From Endozoicomonas numazuensis (GTDB taxonomy: Bacteria; Pseudomonadota; Gammaproteobacteria; Pseudomonadales; Endozoicomonadaceae): a DNA stretch of 64,000 bases. Below the pieces are notes generated by a model. It saw only the letters and a program-made list of their open reading frames with translations. It was not told the origin of the DNA and searched no databases. Shown in pieces: positions 1 through 9,444 of this stretch. Position numbers and translations under genes: made by a program. The stretch covers positions 1,016,201-1,080,200 of the forward strand of contig NZ_JOKH01000001.1 of NCBI RefSeq assembly GCF_000722635.1, given 5' to 3'. Every line of letters starts with the position of its first letter. Position 1 is the stretch's first letter.

Positions 1-181
1 TAGGAAGCCATTTGTGCATGGTGTAAGAGGATGGAATTTTTTCGCCAGACTTCCATTTTTCATTGCAGATGCTCAGGGCTTTATTCCAGACAAAACGACA
101 TGTACCGCAGAGCTGCATAAGCCTTTCATGCTGCTCTGGCGTTACGTCCAGTCTGTACTTATATGCCTTGATAATCTTCAT
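1..181 (-). CDS. tnpB: TnpB, IS200/IS605 accessory protein (5' part only)
   Basis: The minus strand opens with an ATG at 179-181 and stays open for 60 codons to the window edge. The translation begins MKIIKAYKYRLDVTPEQ and continues with CGTCRFVWNKAL. This is the N-terminal helix-turn-helix (OrfB_HTH) signature of TnpB, the RNA-guided nuclease family of IS605 elements. The catalytic RuvC and zinc-ribbon parts would lie outside the window. It diverges from tnpA at 251 with a 69-bp gap, the arrangement of IS605-type elements. The family call is firm; whether the rest of the gene is intact cannot be seen. Confidence 0.85.
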   Translation of the reverse strand, partial: MKIIKAYKYRLDVTPEQHERLMQLCGTCRFVWNKALSICNEKWKSGEKIPSSYTMHKWLP

Positions 182-250
182 TTATGCAATCAGTGTGATA
201 TCTTATATGCTATATATAATAGCCCATAATACGGATTATAAAATATCAGT

Positions 251-655
251 ATGCAGGAAATAAAGAAAGGTCGGCACAGTGCTTACAGCCTGCATTGCCA
301 CATTGTTTTTGTCACAAAATACAGAAAGAAAGTTCTGGGAGCTTTGCACTTAACAAGACTGAAAGATATTTTTTCTGAAATTTGCGGGAGCTTTGATTCT
401 GAGCTGGTTGAATTTAACGGTGAAGCAGACCATGTGCATTTGCTGGTTGAGTTTACGCCCAAAACCCCGTCTATTTCCAAACTGATAAACAGTTTAAAAG
501 CTGTTTCGTCCAGAAGACTAAGGCAAGAGTTTTGTGATATTGCGGGTGCTTATCGAAAGCCTGTCTTATGGTCGAGATCATATTTTGCCGGAAGCTGCGG
601 GGGCGCACCATTGGATGTAATTAAGGAGTATATCGAGAACCAAGATCAGCCCTGA
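251..655 (+). CDS. tnpA: IS200/IS605 family transposase TnpA (Y1 HUH)
   Basis: This 134-residue protein is a full-length single-strand transposase of the Y1-HUH superfamily, which cuts and joins hairpin ends of single-stranded DNA. It has the N-terminal strand HCHIVFVTKYRKKVL, the HUH metal-binding motif in DHVHLL near residue 62, and the nucleophile tyrosine in IKEYIENQ near residue 126, spaced as in active family members. The stop codon lies in the loop of a hairpin (647-662) that may be a transposition end. No disruption is visible, so it may be active. Confidence 0.93.
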   Translation: MQEIKKGRHSAYSLHCHIVFVTKYRKKVLGALHLTRLKDIFSEICGSFDSELVEFNGEADHVHLLVEFTPKTPSISKLINSLKAVSSRRLRQEFCDIAGAYRKPVLWSRSYFAGSCGGAPLDVIKEYIENQDQP

Positions 656-673
656 CGGGCTGACGAAATTCAC

Positions 674-695
674 CTCCCTGCTAGGTCGCAGGGAG
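674..695. repeat. hairpin at IS605 right end
   Basis: An 8-bp perfect stem (CTCCCTGC/GCAGGGAG) with a 6-nt loop lies 19 bp after the tnpA stop. It is either the IS end hairpin or a tnpA terminator; a weak pyrimidine stretch follows (cactcttt). Confidence 0.5.
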
Positions 696-904
696 CACTC
701 TTTCGATTACAGGTAGACTCAAAACATCACATCGACAACTCGCCATTCACTAAAAATAACTCAACGAACGATACAAACCCTATCATTCAAAAACAACATC
801 ACCCACACGGTAGTGGACTTAACCTATCGTTCTAGGTAACCTTCTCGCCGCTGAAATAATTCAAAACAGCCTCTTTTCAGACGAGAACTCTAAGGAGTGG
901 TCAC

Positions 905-1999
905 ATGAAACAACCCGTCCGTATCGCAGTCACAGGTGCAGCAGGTAACATCAGTTACTCCCTTCTGTTCAAAATTGCTGCCGGTGAAATGCTGGGCGCG
1001 GATCAGCCAGTTATTCTGCAACTGGTTGAGATTCCTCAGGCTATGGACAAGCTGCGTGGCGTGGCCATGGAGCTCGAAGATTGCGCATTCCCATTGGTTC
1101 ATGGCATCAGCCTTCACGACAATCCTTTCGACGGCTTCCGTGGCATTCACTATGCCATGCTGGTAGGCGCACGCCCTCGCAGCAAAGGCATGGAACGTGC
1201 TGACCTGCTGGAAGCTAACGCTGTTATCTTCGCTGAACAGGGTAAAGCCCTGAACGAAGTAGCTAACCGTGACGTTAAAGCACTGGTTGTTGGCAACCCA
1301 GCTAACACTAACTGCCTGATTTTGTCCCGTAACGCTCCGAATCTGGATCCTTCTCAGTTCTGTGCCATGACCCGCCTGGACCACAACCGTGCCAAAGGTA
1401 TTCTGGGCAACAAGCTGGGCGTTAACCCATCGGATCTCGACGGTGTTTGTGTTTGGGGTAACCACTCTCCAACCATGTACCCTGACGTCCATCACGCTAC
1501 TGTTTTGGGCGAAGAGTCCGCGATCAGCCAGATTGACGAAAAATGGTACAAGGAAGATTACACACCTCGCATTCAAAAGCGTGGTGCTGAAATCATTGAG
1601 TGGCGCGGTCTGTCTTCTGCTGCTTCCGCTGCACAAGCCGCTCTGGATCACATGCATGACTGGGCTCTGGGCAGCAACGGCGAAGTGGTCAGCATGGGTA
1701 TCATCTCCGATGGCAGCTACGGTGTCGCCAAGGGCATTTACTACTCTTTCCCATGTGTCTGCGAATTCGGCAGCTACCAGATCATTCAGGGTCTGGAAAT
1801 CAACGAATACGGTCAGAGCATGATGAAAAAGACCGAAGAAGAGCTGTTGAGCGAGAAAGCTGCTGTAGATCACCTGCTGCCTGCAGAAACTGCAGAGTCT
1901 CGCGAAAACCTGAGAAAGTCTGACCGTACCGGCCAGACCGCTTACGACAACGGTCTTGATAAGGCTGATGTTTACTACAAGGCTGATCGCATCTGCTGA
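905..1999 (+). CDS. mdh: malate dehydrogenase, with C-terminal extension
   Basis: This 364-residue NAD-dependent malate dehydrogenase interconverts malate and oxaloacetate in the TCA cycle. It is the cytoplasmic LDH/MDH-superfamily type. The dinucleotide loop GAAGNI is at residues 11-16, the substrate/proton relay is in LDHNRAK and the catalytic histidine is His187 in GNHSPTM. A good ribosome binding site (AAGGAG, 890-895) precedes the ATG. Family members usually end near residue 328, after a motif like AAVDHLL; here about 37 extra, mostly polar residues follow, ending in a cysteine. It is monocistronic, with a strong terminator just downstream. Confidence 0.95.
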   Translation: MKQPVRIAVTGAAGNISYSLLFKIAAGEMLGADQPVILQLVEIPQAMDKLRGVAMELEDCAFPLVHGISLHDNPFDGFRGIHYAMLVGARPRSKGMERADLLEANAVIFAEQGKALNEVANRDVKALVVGNPANTNCLILSRNAPNLDPSQFCAMTRLDHNRAKGILGNKLGVNPSDLDGVCVWGNHSPTMYPDVHHATVLGEESAISQIDEKWYKEDYTPRIQKRGAEIIEWRGLSSAASAAQAALDHMHDWALGSNGEVVSMGIISDGSYGVAKGIYYSFPCVCEFGSYQIIQGLEINEYGQSMMKKTEEELLSEKAAVDHLLPAETAESRENLRKSDRTGQTAYDNGLDKADVYYKADRIC

Positions 2000-2054
2000 T
2001 CATCCAGACCTGACCGGGAATAGGCCGTTCAAGCACTATTCCTGACCAGGCTCC

Positions 2055-2091
2055 CAGGAGCTGATCCCCTCAGCTCCTGCTTCTTCTTTCT
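2055..2091 (+). terminator. rho-independent terminator of mdh
   Basis: A perfect 10-bp stem (CAGGAGCTGA at 2055-2064, its complement at 2070-2079) with a 5-nt loop is followed by a T-rich tract (cttcttctttct). Confidence 0.88.
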
Positions 2092-2151
2092 GCGTAGCCT
2101 CACTTCATTTACTAGTCTTAGAAGCTTTCATCATCATCTGGCGATCTCAGG

Positions 2152-2919
2152 ATGCTTTCATGCACACGACTGTTGCTATTTATTGCGTCTTTCATATTCG
2201 GCCTGCATTCTTCATTAATTCTGGCTGATCAAAAAGAGAAACCGGATAACGAGTCGGAAGAAGAAAAACCTGGATTAGAACTATCGAATGAAGAGCCTGA
2301 AACAACCATATGCCTGGAAACACTCACCATTCAATTTTCAAAAGAGAAAGAATTTGTCAAAAGCCTAACCCGCTTTTTGCAGGAAACAGATCAGGAATGC
2401 ATAGAGCTGACTCCAGATCAGAACCACCCGCCTTATGACAGCAAATTTAATAAATATGTAATTCCGGACATAACGACTCTTCCTCTACCTCAAAACCAAA
2501 GGCGGATTATCCATGGCAGACTGCTTGACTGCCTGCTAAACAATCGTTCTTGCCTGAACGTTAACAAGCAAGCCATGGGCTATTGGCACCAGGATGGCTT
2601 TTCTGGAGGACTGTTTATCCCTTCCATGCCTGAACAAAACGATCCATCACAAGAAACACTGATGAGCATGTTTGTGACCGTTTTCAGAAACCTTGTTCGC
2701 CTGTTTTTGATGCTGCCGGCACCAGGCCAGGAAAGCAGTGACGCAACGACAGAACAACAGAGAGGATCTCGCTTTCGCCCCCACCGAAATAACCCCAGAA
2801 GAAAAGCAGAAAGAAAAAGTAGGAGAGAAGAGTCCAGCAACCCTTATTCACAAGACAACCGAAATCGTGACCGCAGTCGAAGTCCTATTCGTAAACCACC
2901 TAAGCCCGATAACTCATAA
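2152..2919 (+). CDS. exported protein of unknown function with basic RS-rich tail
   Basis: This 255-residue protein is not recognised. Residues 1-25 form a signal peptide (hydrophobic LLLFIASFIFGLHSSLIL, cleavage plausible after LADQ). An acidic Glu-rich stretch follows (about 27-50), then a region with four cysteines that could form disulfides, then a strongly basic low-complexity tail (about 200-255) rich in Arg, Ser and Pro with motifs such as RNRDRSRSPIRKPP. Such a tail could bind nucleic acid or act as a nuclear-import-like signal in a host; that is inference. The start codon has only a weak ribosome binding site (CTCAGG). Confidence 0.7.
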   Translation: MLSCTRLLLFIASFIFGLHSSLILADQKEKPDNESEEEKPGLELSNEEPETTICLETLTIQFSKEKEFVKSLTRFLQETDQECIELTPDQNHPPYDSKFNKYVIPDITTLPLPQNQRRIIHGRLLDCLLNNRSCLNVNKQAMGYWHQDGFSGGLFIPSMPEQNDPSQETLMSMFVTVFRNLVRLFLMLPAPGQESSDATTEQQRGSRFRPHRNNPRRKAERKSRREESSNPYSQDNRNRDRSRSPIRKPPKPDNS

Positions 2920-3022
2920 AGATAAAAACCTGTCTTTACTATTACCGACAGACTCAGACCCTGTTTTTCAAGCCTGCCAGTCCCTTCTGATATTGAACGT
3001 CTTCTGTCATAAGTGGGACTCT

Positions 3023-3102
3023 TTACTATGAAAATGCAGCTAATCCAGGCTCTGTAGAGATCTTCATGTTTCGGGGTGAGCTGCATTTTCCGCTCATGGC
3101 TG
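3023..3102. repeat. dispersed 80-bp repeat, copy A
   Basis: It shares its whole length with 20981-21059; the last 38 bp (3065-3102 against 21022-21059) differ at one position. This copy has an 11-bp inverted repeat (AAAATGCAGCT at 3031-3041 and its complement at 3079-3089), so it may be a small MITE- or REP-like element. On the minus strand both copies read through as AMSGKC-SPRNM, which could create spurious gene extensions. Confidence 0.8.
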
Positions 3103-3283
3103 TTTGGGTGATTTGTCGACCAAGGTTTTCAGCGATACCTTCAGCGAAGTGCTTTGCCTTGTCAGCTACTTCTCCGGCAAACAGCTCATCAACGGTGTTC
3201 CTGAATATAGAAAGCCACTGCAAGCAAGGGTAGCAATAGTAAGCTACCAAGAGTTTGTGCTTTATAGTGTGGGTAGCCATCAT
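3026..3283 (-). CDS. doubtful small hypothetical protein ending in the repeat
   Basis: An 85-codon minus-strand frame has a plausible AGAAG upstream of ATG ATG. Its last 25 codons lie inside the dispersed repeat (3023-3102). The upstream 60 residues (with CYPCLQWLSIF and DELFAGEVADKAKHFAEG) match nothing I recognise. It may be a decayed gene whose 3' end was replaced by repeat insertion, or non-coding. Treat as tentative. Confidence 0.25.
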   Translation of the reverse strand: MMATHTIKHKLLVAYYCYPCLQWLSIFRNTVDELFAGEVADKAKHFAEGIAENLGRQITQTAMSGKCSSPRNMKISTEPGLAAFS

Positions 3284-3375
3284 TCTTCTGGCATTAAACA
3301 GATATAAATGTATTTTTGTTTACTTTCCATCCGATATAATCGAATCCGTCGTCTATCAAACAGTTACTGCCTGAA

Positions 3376-4368
3376 ATGAATTCACCTACGCCTTTTCACC
3401 CCAGCTTTTTACTTTCAGGCCCACACCGACAAACCCTCTGGCCTCCTTTACTTCGACAAAAAGAGTCCCTTGAGAGGCACAGGGAACGATTGAAGCTCGA
3501 AGATGGAGATTTTCTGGACCTGGATTGGTGTGGTAGCAATGAGCACTCTCCCTTGGTGGTTCTTTTGCACGGTCTGACTGGCAGCTCTAACTCAAAATAT
3601 ATTCTGGGTCTGCAGCAACAACTGTTTAATCAGGGTTGGCAAAGTGTGGCAGTGAACTTTCGCAGTTGCAGTGGCGAGCCCAACCACCTTGCGCGTAGCT
3701 ACCATTCAGGCGACAGTGCTGAACTGGACCAAATACTGGTAGAAATGAGCAGCCGATTTCCCAACCGTCCGATGGCAGCCGTAGGGTACTCTCTGGGAGG
3801 GAATGTGCTCCTGAAATACTTGGGTGAACAATCCAGGAATTGTCCGTTAACCTGCGCTGTGGCCGTTTCAGTGCCTTTTCGTCTGGACATTTGTGCCGCA
3901 AAAATGAATACCGGCCTATCACGCATTTACCGTGACAATTTCCTTAAGGAGCTGTATCAACAAGCACAGGACAAAATCGAATTGTTTCAGTCTAAAGGCT
4001 GGAATGAAGAAGCACAGCGTCTGACCTCTCTGATCAACGGATCAAGAGTTAAAACCTTTGAAGAGTTTGATCACAGTATCACAGCGCCTTTACATGGCTT
4101 TAAGAGTGGTTCTGACTATTATCAGCAATCCAGCAGTCGGTACTACTTGCAAGACATCGCCAGACCTACCTTGATCATTCATTCCGAAGACGACCCTTTC
4201 ATGACTCCACAAGCACTGCCTCGCAAAGAAGAGTTATCCCAGGATATCTGTTTTGAGCTGACTTCAGCGGGTGGGCATGTGGGCTTTATTCAAGGCTCTA
4301 TTCTACGTCCTGAATTCTGGCTTGAAGAGCGAATACCCGCGTTTTTGAACAGTTACTTTCCGCCATAA
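3376..4368 (+). CDS. yheT: YheT-family alpha/beta hydrolase
   Basis: This 330-residue predicted carboxylesterase is of the UPF0017/YheT family, cytosolic and of unknown physiological substrate. The oxyanion strand motif VVLLHGLTGSS is near residue 61, followed by the nucleophile elbow GYSLGG with Ser139, the acid in HSEDDPF near residue 273 and the histidine in GGHVGF near residue 295. The triad is therefore complete, and the length is typical. It converges on the TetR gene, with a REP-like hairpin between them. Confidence 0.9.
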   Translation: MNSPTPFHPSFLLSGPHRQTLWPPLLRQKESLERHRERLKLEDGDFLDLDWCGSNEHSPLVVLLHGLTGSSNSKYILGLQQQLFNQGWQSVAVNFRSCSGEPNHLARSYHSGDSAELDQILVEMSSRFPNRPMAAVGYSLGGNVLLKYLGEQSRNCPLTCAVAVSVPFRLDICAAKMNTGLSRIYRDNFLKELYQQAQDKIELFQSKGWNEEAQRLTSLINGSRVKTFEEFDHSITAPLHGFKSGSDYYQQSSSRYYLQDIARPTLIIHSEDDPFMTPQALPRKEELSQDICFELTSAGGHVGFIQGSILRPEFWLEERIPAFLNSYFPP

Positions 4369-4415
4369 ATTCTAATTTAATCACCATGATCCAAGCGTTA
4401 ATTACCCTACAGACC

Positions 4416-4478
4416 CCGTTCACTCTGAGCCTGTCGAAGGATGCTGGCCATGCACTTCGACAGGCTCAGTGCAAACGG
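4416..4478. repeat. REP-like inverted repeat between convergent genes
   Basis: Two 24-bp arms (4416-4439 and 4455-4478) form a near-perfect inverted repeat around a 15-nt loop. The core TTCGACAGGCTCAG is the widespread REP-type palindrome of many proteobacteria. Its position between convergent genes suggests it also works as a bidirectional transcription barrier. Confidence 0.85.
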
Positions 4479-4510
4479 TATGGGGGATAACGCCCGGCTG
4501 CACCAGAAGC

Positions 4511-5170
4511 TCATCTTTTCAGAATACTCATAGGCACAAAATACTCTGCTTCCAGCTCAGCAAAAGATTCTTTTGCCACTTCACAGACAAAAGGCCGGTC
4601 CATCAGCAGAATTTGGTAGAAAGCTCTTCTGAACAGTTTTTTGGGTAACACCTCATTTTCTTCCAGAAAAGCAGCGGTTACCCATTCCTGCCAACTACTG
4701 AGGACCATGAAATTGTTCAACGCCAGTGCTTCAATCTCCTGCTCAGGCACATCCATATAACCTGACGACACAAGCCCTACAATAATCCTTTCCAGCGTTT
4801 GCAGGGAGAGCCTGGCAAACTGCTGATAGGCAGCCCTGAGCTCCCTGCTGCGGTTCATAACACCATGCACATCCCGATAAATAAAGCGGAATTCCCACAT
4901 ACCCGCCAGAGCTACTTCAAGGAACATCCGTTTATCTTGAAAGTTCAGTGGACGATCTTTCGGAACGGTAATTTTGACCGCAATGCTGTCAATCAGTCGT
5001 TGAAAAAGAGCAAGAATAATCTCGTCTTTATTCCTGAAGTGGTAATAGAGATTTCCAGGAGAAATACCCAGATCTGCTGCTATATGATTCGTTGTTATCG
5101 CTCTTTCACCCTGGCTGTTAAAAAGCTCCAGAGCTCTGTCTAAAATGCGATCCCGAGTTTTAACAGCCAT
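4511..5170 (-). CDS. TetR-family transcriptional repressor
   Basis: This 219-residue regulator has the TetR HTH at about residues 10-55, including the recognition segment ADLGISPGNLYYHF. The C-terminal part is a helical ligand-binding domain of unknown ligand. It diverges from an aldehyde dehydrogenase gene, and the intergenic region holds a perfect 22-bp operator-like palindrome 41 bp upstream of its start (5211-5232). The simplest reading is autoregulation plus control of the dehydrogenase, probably by an aldehyde, fatty acid or alcohol. Confidence 0.9.
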   Translation of the reverse strand: MAVKTRDRILDRALELFNSQGERAITTNHIAADLGISPGNLYYHFRNKDEIILALFQRLIDSIAVKITVPKDRPLNFQDKRMFLEVALAGMWEFRFIYRDVHGVMNRSRELRAAYQQFARLSLQTLERIIVGLVSSGYMDVPEQEIEALALNNFMVLSSWQEWVTAAFLEENEVLPKKLFRRAFYQILLMDRPFVCEVAKESFAELEAEYFVPMSILKR

Positions 5171-5210
5171 AAATACCCTTGAAATTCTGCCAGCAAGTCG
5201 ATAGATTCCA

Positions 5211-5232
5211 GTTTAGAGTAAATACTCTAAAC
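5211..5232. promoter_or_regulatory. TetR operator (22-bp palindrome)
   Basis: Half-site GTTTAGAGTA (5211-5220), a 2-bp AA spacer, and the exact complement (5223-5232) form a perfect inverted repeat of the size TetR dimers bind. It sits in the divergent regulatory region between the repressor and the aldehyde dehydrogenase. Confidence 0.82.
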
Positions 5233-5391
5233 CATATTAAGTCAGGCATAAAGTCAGAAGTGGCAGTGTTGATCAGTGAGTAACCTGAGCCATCACGGCT
5301 TCTTCACCATCTTCTGGAGTCTTGGCAATCAACACCTGCTCGGCTTCAAGACAAAAAATAAGAACCGGATCTGCTGAAGGAGACCTGCGCC

Positions 5392-6873
5392 ATGAGCGTT
5401 ACTGAAATTGACCAGACTACAGAGACTAAATCACCGGATCAAACGACAACCAGCCATCGTTCTTCCAGTCTGATAGCAGAAATGAATGCGTCGCTTGAAG
5501 CCCAGAGGCAAGCTTTTCAGAAACAGCCCAGTCCGTCTCTTCAACAACGAAGAGAGTGGTTGAAAGCCTTGAAAGAAGGTTTGAAGAAAAACCAGAAATC
5601 TCTGATCGATGCCATGAACAAAGATTTTGAAGGTCGTGCTGAGACCGATTCATTACTGGCAGAGTTTATGCCATCGTTCACATCCATTGATTACTGCAGT
5701 AAGAATCTGCCGAAGTGGATGAAACCCAGTAAGCGACATGTTTCGATCACTTTACAACCGGCCTCAGCAAAAGTTATTTATCAGCCTCTGGGAGTGGTTG
5801 GTATTGTCGTTCCCTGGAACTACCCCCTCTTTTTGGCTGTAGGCCCATTGGCAACGGCCCTTGCCGCTGGTAACCGGGCAATGATTAAAATGTCAGAATT
5901 CACTCCTGCCACCTCAAAACTGTTCGCTGAAGTCATTGCTAATATATTTCCGGCAGACCTTGTCACTGTCGTCAATGGAGAAGCAGAAGTCGGAGCGGCT
6001 TTTACCGCATTACCATTCGATCACATCCTCTTTACCGGCTCCACTCAGGTTGGAAAGCATGTCATGTCGGCCGCAGCCAGGAACCTGACACCCGTCACTC
6101 TGGAACTGGGAGGCAAGTCTCCTGTAATCATCGATGACGACTTCCCAATACAGGAAATAGCTGAACGAGTCTGTTACGGCAAATCATTAAATGCCGGGCA
6201 AACTTGTGTGGCCCCCGACTACATACTGATCAAAAAACAACGCAAGGAAGCCTTTGTAGAAGCCTATCTCAAAGCCTTCAGCAGCATGCACCCTTCAGTC
6301 AACAACAGTAAGAACTACACCGCTATTATTAACGAGAGACAGCACCAGAGGCTGCTTAATCACCTTGAAGATGCCAAAAGCAAAGGGGCAGAAATCCGGG
6401 TTGGCAATAATGAGGCCATAACAGATGGCTCCCGCCGTTTACCTCCTCACCTGATTCTCAATGCCACTGCAGATATGAGTGTGATGCAGGAAGAAATTTT
6501 TGGTCCACTGCTCCCAGTGATAGAAATAGACAACATTGATGAAGCGATTCAGTTCGTCAATGAACGTCCTCGTCCGTTGGCACTGTATTACTTTGGTGAA
6601 GACAAACAGACACAGGATAAAGTACTGACCCACACCCATTCTGGCGGCGTATGCCTGAACGAAACTCTTTTCCATGTCGCTATTGATGATATGCCTTTTG
6701 GAGGCGTCGGACCTTCCGGCATGGGACACTACCATGGGCATGAAGGCTTTCAGACACTTTCCAAAGCAAAAGCAGTCTTTAGCAAAGGTCGCTTCAACAG
6801 CGCCCGGTTCATTTTCCCTCCCTACAATACCTGGCTGAAAAAGAATATGATCAAATTCCTTTCTGGTTCCTGA
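5392..6873 (+). CDS. coniferyl-type aldehyde dehydrogenase
   Basis: This 493-residue NAD(P)-dependent aldehyde dehydrogenase of the CalB-like group oxidises aldehydes to acids. The oxyanion asparagine lies in VVPWNYP, the general base is Glu238 in LELGGKSP and the nucleophile is Cys272 in NAGQTC. The first 25 residues are a polar Thr/Ser-rich extension. The C-terminal basic/hydrophobic end (FIFPPYNTWLKK) is typical of the membrane-associating members. A good AAGGAGA site precedes the ATG. Control by the divergent TetR protein is likely. Confidence 0.9.
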   Translation: MSVTEIDQTTETKSPDQTTTSHRSSSLIAEMNASLEAQRQAFQKQPSPSLQQRREWLKALKEGLKKNQKSLIDAMNKDFEGRAETDSLLAEFMPSFTSIDYCSKNLPKWMKPSKRHVSITLQPASAKVIYQPLGVVGIVVPWNYPLFLAVGPLATALAAGNRAMIKMSEFTPATSKLFAEVIANIFPADLVTVVNGEAEVGAAFTALPFDHILFTGSTQVGKHVMSAAARNLTPVTLELGGKSPVIIDDDFPIQEIAERVCYGKSLNAGQTCVAPDYILIKKQRKEAFVEAYLKAFSSMHPSVNNSKNYTAIINERQHQRLLNHLEDAKSKGAEIRVGNNEAITDGSRRLPPHLILNATADMSVMQEEIFGPLLPVIEIDNIDEAIQFVNERPRPLALYYFGEDKQTQDKVLTHTHSGGVCLNETLFHVAIDDMPFGGVGPSGMGHYHGHEGFQTLSKAKAVFSKGRFNSARFIFPPYNTWLKKNMIKFLSGS

Positions 6874-7700
<827 letters not shown>

Positions 7701-7713
7701 TAGAGCATCCTGA

Positions 7714-8013
<300 letters not shown>

Positions 8014-8043
8014 TCATCGCTTTTTCATGACTCATGAGCCTAT

Positions 8044-8073
8044 AGGAGTTTGTCTGTGAGCAGACAGACTCCT
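8044..8073 (+). terminator. hairpin after ferredoxin gene
   Basis: A 13-bp stem with one G-U pair (AGGAGTTTGTCTG with CAGACAGACTCCT) and a 4-nt loop lies 31 bp after the stop. There is no clear T tract, so it may stabilise mRNA or terminate weakly. Confidence 0.5.
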
Positions 8074-8171
8074 GGAAGCCTGTCGGACTTATGCTGTCGA
8101 GCATAAATACATTAAAGCGACAGGCTCTTAGGGAAGTTGCGAACAAGCGCTATGCCTGGCAAAAGAAAAGT

Positions 8172-8393
8172 TCAACCAATCTTTCGAAGCTCGCCCAGCT
8201 TTCCATCGGAACCATAAGAAATTTCAAAGGTGCCATGAACCCCTTCACGGGTGACATACTTCAGCAGAATGTCATAGGGAATACTCATACTAAAGCCTTC
8301 CCGGGCATTGACCTGGACACGATTCTTTTTGCCCTGATAATACTGTAAAACCTGCTGAGAACTCAGACTGATAGAGAAGGTGGCCTTATTCAT
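8172..8393 (-). CDS. DUF2835 family small protein
   Basis: This 73-residue conserved gammaproteobacterial protein of unknown function shows the DUF2835 pattern: ISLSSQQVLQYYQG near the N-terminus, a central IPYDILLKYVTREGVHGTFEI, and a C-terminal LRKI. An ATG four codons upstream (8405) has its Shine-Dalgarno abutting it; the ATG at 8393 has GGAG at 6 bp and is preferred. A frame on the other strand (8091-8348) is antisense shadow. Confidence 0.8.
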   Translation of the reverse strand: MNKATFSISLSSQQVLQYYQGKKNRVQVNAREGFSMSIPYDILLKYVTREGVHGTFEISYGSDGKLGELRKIG

Positions 8394-8648
8394 TATGGAC
8401 TCCATTCCTCATGTTCAATCAAGAAACATTGACGGTTAAGCTATGGAAATCTGACCAGGGTTCTATCGGATTTAGGGGCATTTCAGTCTGAATTTCAGCA
8501 AAAGCCGACGCGCTCTACTGATATTCGTGCTCGAAAGCGTAAGTCCAACAGGTGCCTGAAGCTCCAAGATTTTTATTATTTTAGCGTGAAAGTTTTTTCC
8601 TCTCCAAGTGAGATAACTGTCTGTTTCAAACTTTTGAGATCTTCACCT

Positions 8649-9353
8649 TTACGAGACTAAAAATTGACGCATCCACTGAATCATCAGTTGGCTGTCTACT
8701 TTTTGCTGCAGAGAAACAAGAGCGGCCCTGACCGTATCTTCCGGGATAATTGCCCCCCTCCGATGCTCCATCAATGCAGCCGAATATTCTTTGGAAAACT
8801 CCGGGTGCCCCTGCACGGTCAAAAACTGCTCGTTGTACTGCAATAAAAAGTTGGGACAAAAAGGACTGCCAGCGATTACTTCAACATTTTCAGGCAATTG
8901 CAATACTTGATCCTGATGGCTGACTAAAAGATTAAGCTGCTTTTTTTCAGGTACCATCCAGATATCACTTTTGATGATTTCATTCGTATACTGGCCAACC
9001 CCCCAGCCTTTTTCAGATTTCTCTACCACGCCCCCCATAGCCTGAGCAATCACTTGATGACCAAAGCAAATTCCCAGCAGCTTCTTGCCGGTTTTTGCCA
9101 GAGCCTGAATCCACAGCTCCAGTGAGCTTATCCAGCCCAGCTGCTCGTAAGCACTGACTTTGCTGCCCGTAATCAAATAGGCATCACATTCACCGGAATC
9201 TTCCGGAAGCTCATTACAATGAGCCCGATAAACCCTGAAGGTCATCAATGGGTCAATCGATAGAAAGGCTTTCATGAACATTTGCGGGTAACTGCCATAG
9301 GTTTCCACCAGAGAAGGATTGACATCATCACATTCAAGTATTCCCAGCTTCAT
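8649..9353 (-). CDS. class I glutamine amidotransferase-like protein
   Basis: This 234-residue GATase1 protein carries the complete glutaminase triad: Cys96 in GICFGHQ, His183 and Glu185 in QGHPEF. The start was set at the ATG preceded by AAAGGAG at 8 bp (an upstream ATG at 9386 lacks this). It lies immediately downstream of a glutamine synthetase-like gene on the same strand, 91 bp apart. This suggests a paired role in gamma-glutamyl amide metabolism, for example making and hydrolysing gamma-glutamyl polyamines. That role is inference from context; a GMP-synthase-like role is less likely. Confidence 0.85.
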   Translation of the reverse strand: MKLGILECDDVNPSLVETYGSYPQMFMKAFLSIDPLMTFRVYRAHCNELPEDSGECDAYLITGSKVSAYEQLGWISSLELWIQALAKTGKKLLGICFGHQVIAQAMGGVVEKSEKGWGVGQYTNEIIKSDIWMVPEKKQLNLLVSHQDQVLQLPENVEVIAGSPFCPNFLLQYNEQFLTVQGHPEFSKEYSAALMEHRRGAIIPEDTVRAALVSLQQKVDSQLMIQWMRQFLVS

Positions 9354-9444
9354 CCTGTATTCTCCTTTAGCCATAGCGATGGTCATGGCTTAAACACTAT
9401 TTTTCTCTACCCATACCTCGGCCCCAACAGCTTTAAATATAGGT

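Larger units (their letters stand above)
1..700. mobile_element. IS605-like insertion sequence, one end of it
   Basis: Divergent tnpB (leftwards, cut by the window edge) and tnpA (rightwards) form an IS605-type element. The right limit is approximate: two hairpins follow tnpA, at 647-662 (stem CAGCCC) and 674-695 (stem CTCCCTGC, 6-nt loop), and one of them is likely the subterminal hairpin recognised by TnpA. The exact cleavage site was not determined. Confidence 0.7.
2920..3375. other. 456-bp intergenic stretch, repeat-bearing
   Basis: It contains the first copy of an 80-bp dispersed repeat (3023-3102) and a doubtful small minus-strand frame. No terminator, RNA gene or other signal was recognised in the remainder. 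Confidence 0.6.

Noticed and set aside
890-1873. A 327-codon open frame opposite mdh
   Set aside because: It is antisense to a clear enzyme gene with codon-level conservation on the plus strand; its translation is compositionally odd and matches nothing.
2738-3031. 97-codon frame overlapping the RS-tail protein
   Set aside because: Most of it overlaps the signal-peptide protein in another frame, with no ribosome binding site.
8091-8348. 85-codon plus-strand frame
   Set aside because: It overlaps the DUF2835 gene on the opposite strand, which has family motifs and a proper ribosome binding site.
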